Positions 63,294 through 64,000 of a stretch of 64,000 bases of DNA are shown in pieces. The stretch covers positions 3,810,682 through 3,874,681 of the forward strand of contig OY282374.1 in the NCBI GenBank assembly GCA_958295815.1, in the 5' to 3' direction. The stretch comes from Candidatus Poribacteria bacterium (GTDB taxonomy: Bacteria; Poribacteria; WGA-4E; WGA-3G). A program made the translations under genes and the position numbers. Each line of letters begins with the position of its first letter. The first letter of the stretch is position 1. Below the pieces are notes generated by a model that worked only from the letters and a program-made list of their open reading frames with translations, made no database searches and was not told the DNA's origin.

Positions 63294-64000
63294 CTAAAAA
63301 GGAGAGTCTTGCGCTTCTGCAGCATCTGGTGCGGGATCATCAGGCTTCGGCACTTCACTCTCTTGGGAGGCAGTCGTTAATTGCTTAACCCGCTCACAGA
63401 GTTCATCCAGCAATTTTGAGGACGTTTCTGCGGCTTTCAGTTCAGCGGAAAGTTGCGTCCATTGCATCTCGCTCATGTCGTTCCGGGACTCTACACCGTA
63501 TTTACGTTTGATGTATTCCCAGAGATTTGCTTTCGTAATACCTTTCTTTTCAAGTGGGTCTGCGAGATTATTCGCAATTGCAAAAGCTGCTTTTTGGGCA
63601 TTAGCGATATTTCCGCCGCTTTGTGGTAGCTGCGGTTGTGGTGCTGCGCTGCCAGTGTTTGCTTTCCGATGGAGATAAAAGTTCAGCACCTCACGGATTA
63701 CGGGAACAGGTATCAATTGCTTTATGGCGTTACGCTGCGCTTTATGAACGGCTTTGGTGAAAGCGAACGGATCGGAGCGTCCACCCGCCATTTTGGCTTG
63801 TTCATACGCCCCATAGCGAGAGGAACCGGTAATCGTATCAACTGCTTTGGCAGTAGCAATCCAAGAATGCTCGCGTTCCTCGTAGTTGACTTCTTCGATC
63901 TGGATGCCGCCGCGGCGATTGGCAGCTTCGTTGATACCTGCTAAGGTCAATCCCTCAACAGTGCGTCCACCCTGTTTAAAAGAATAGACATAATCCTGAA
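63294..64000 (-). CDS. 5'-truncated hypothetical protein, phage-recombination-like pattern
   Basis: The frame is open through the right edge; 235 residues visible. QDYVYSFKQGGRTVEGLTLAGINEAANRRGG opens the visible part (read upstream of the nearest TTG at 63950). Core FTKAVHKAQRNAIKQLIPVPVI resembles, from memory, phage-type ssDNA-annealing or recombination proteins. Then a Pro/Gln linker, helical LWEYIKRKYGVESRNDMSEMQWTQLS, acidic tail ending AAEAQDSPF. Family not secured. Confidence 0.5.
   Translation of the reverse strand, partial: QDYVYSFKQGGRTVEGLTLAGINEAANRRGGIQIEEVNYEEREHSWIATAKAVDTITGSSRYGAYEQAKMAGGRSDPFAFTKAVHKAQRNAIKQLIPVPVIREVLNFYLHRKANTGSAAPQPQLPQSGGNIANAQKAAFAIANNLADPLEKKGITKANLWEYIKRKYGVESRNDMSEMQWTQLSAELKAAETSSKLLDELCERVKQLTTASQESEVPKPDDPAPDAAEAQDSPF

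Overview
The window comes from a bacterium with a two-membrane envelope. Evidence is an LptF/LptG pair, several outer-membrane beta-barrels ending in an aromatic residue, lipoproteins with lipoboxes and a TonB-like anchored protein. Base composition is moderate, coding density is high, and most genes have AGGAG-type ribosome sites with some GTG and TTG starts. The gene mix is NHL propellers, secreted LamG-like proteins, a dockerin plus FlgD/T9SS-like tail protein, PDZ-HEAT lipoproteins, many oxidoreductases and sugar-isomerase folds, and short palindromic intergenic repeats. From memory this resembles Candidatus Poribacteria or a near relative; that is an inference, not a search result.

Layout. 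1-4128: a truncated NicO-type metal exporter with a His-rich loop, two NHL-repeat proteins (one apparently fused to an outer-membrane barrel) and nusB. 4381-11122: an M14 metallopeptidase diverging from a strong promoter that reads GGT, an SDR, a Rieske ferredoxin and an epimerase. 11184-14885: a secreted protein, four small unknown membrane proteins (two are tandem paralogues) and an isoprenylcysteine-type methyltransferase following lptF-lptG (to 17288). 17576-24697: a candidate leaderless gene, a LacD-like aldolase, a polyprenyl synthase, an SDR, a stand-alone LarE-tail-like protein, a VWA protein, a RelA-type Cys module joined to a winged helix, and purD. 24943-36080: a double alpha/beta hydrolase, two ammonium transporters, two paralogous barrel proteins, an ArnT-like glycosyltransferase and a CBM9/DUF5916 outer-membrane protein. 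36200-43928: trpF, cupin, phosphoesterase, PDZ-HEAT and HEAT lipoproteins, GNAT and a Ski2-like helicase. 44248-49922: a Spy-like protein, tRNA-Ala(GGC), a SirB1 protein, a LamG-like protein, tsaB, a decayed redoxin, a flippase and a DUF4926/DUF6883 pair. 50071-64000: a giant dockerin protein, aroA, a DapA homologue, an orphan histidine kinase, tenA, a TIM-barrel protein, a LamG protein behind a membrane glycosyltransferase, and a truncated gene.

How genes work together. Clear units are lptF-lptG (LPS export), dapA-like/aroA (4-nt overlap), trpF near them in aromatic metabolism, the two amt genes (nitrogen uptake) with a barrel protein upstream, and GNAT/HEAT/PDZ-HEAT. Most other neighbours look like independent metabolic or envelope genes.

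Most promising for new biology: a shared C-terminal tail (pattern KL-x3-W-[AG]-x-[LM]-K) on three otherwise different secreted proteins; the RelA-type Cys module fused to a winged helix; the stand-alone LarE-tail protein; the tandem membrane-protein cassette; and a family of short palindromes bounded by GTAGG.
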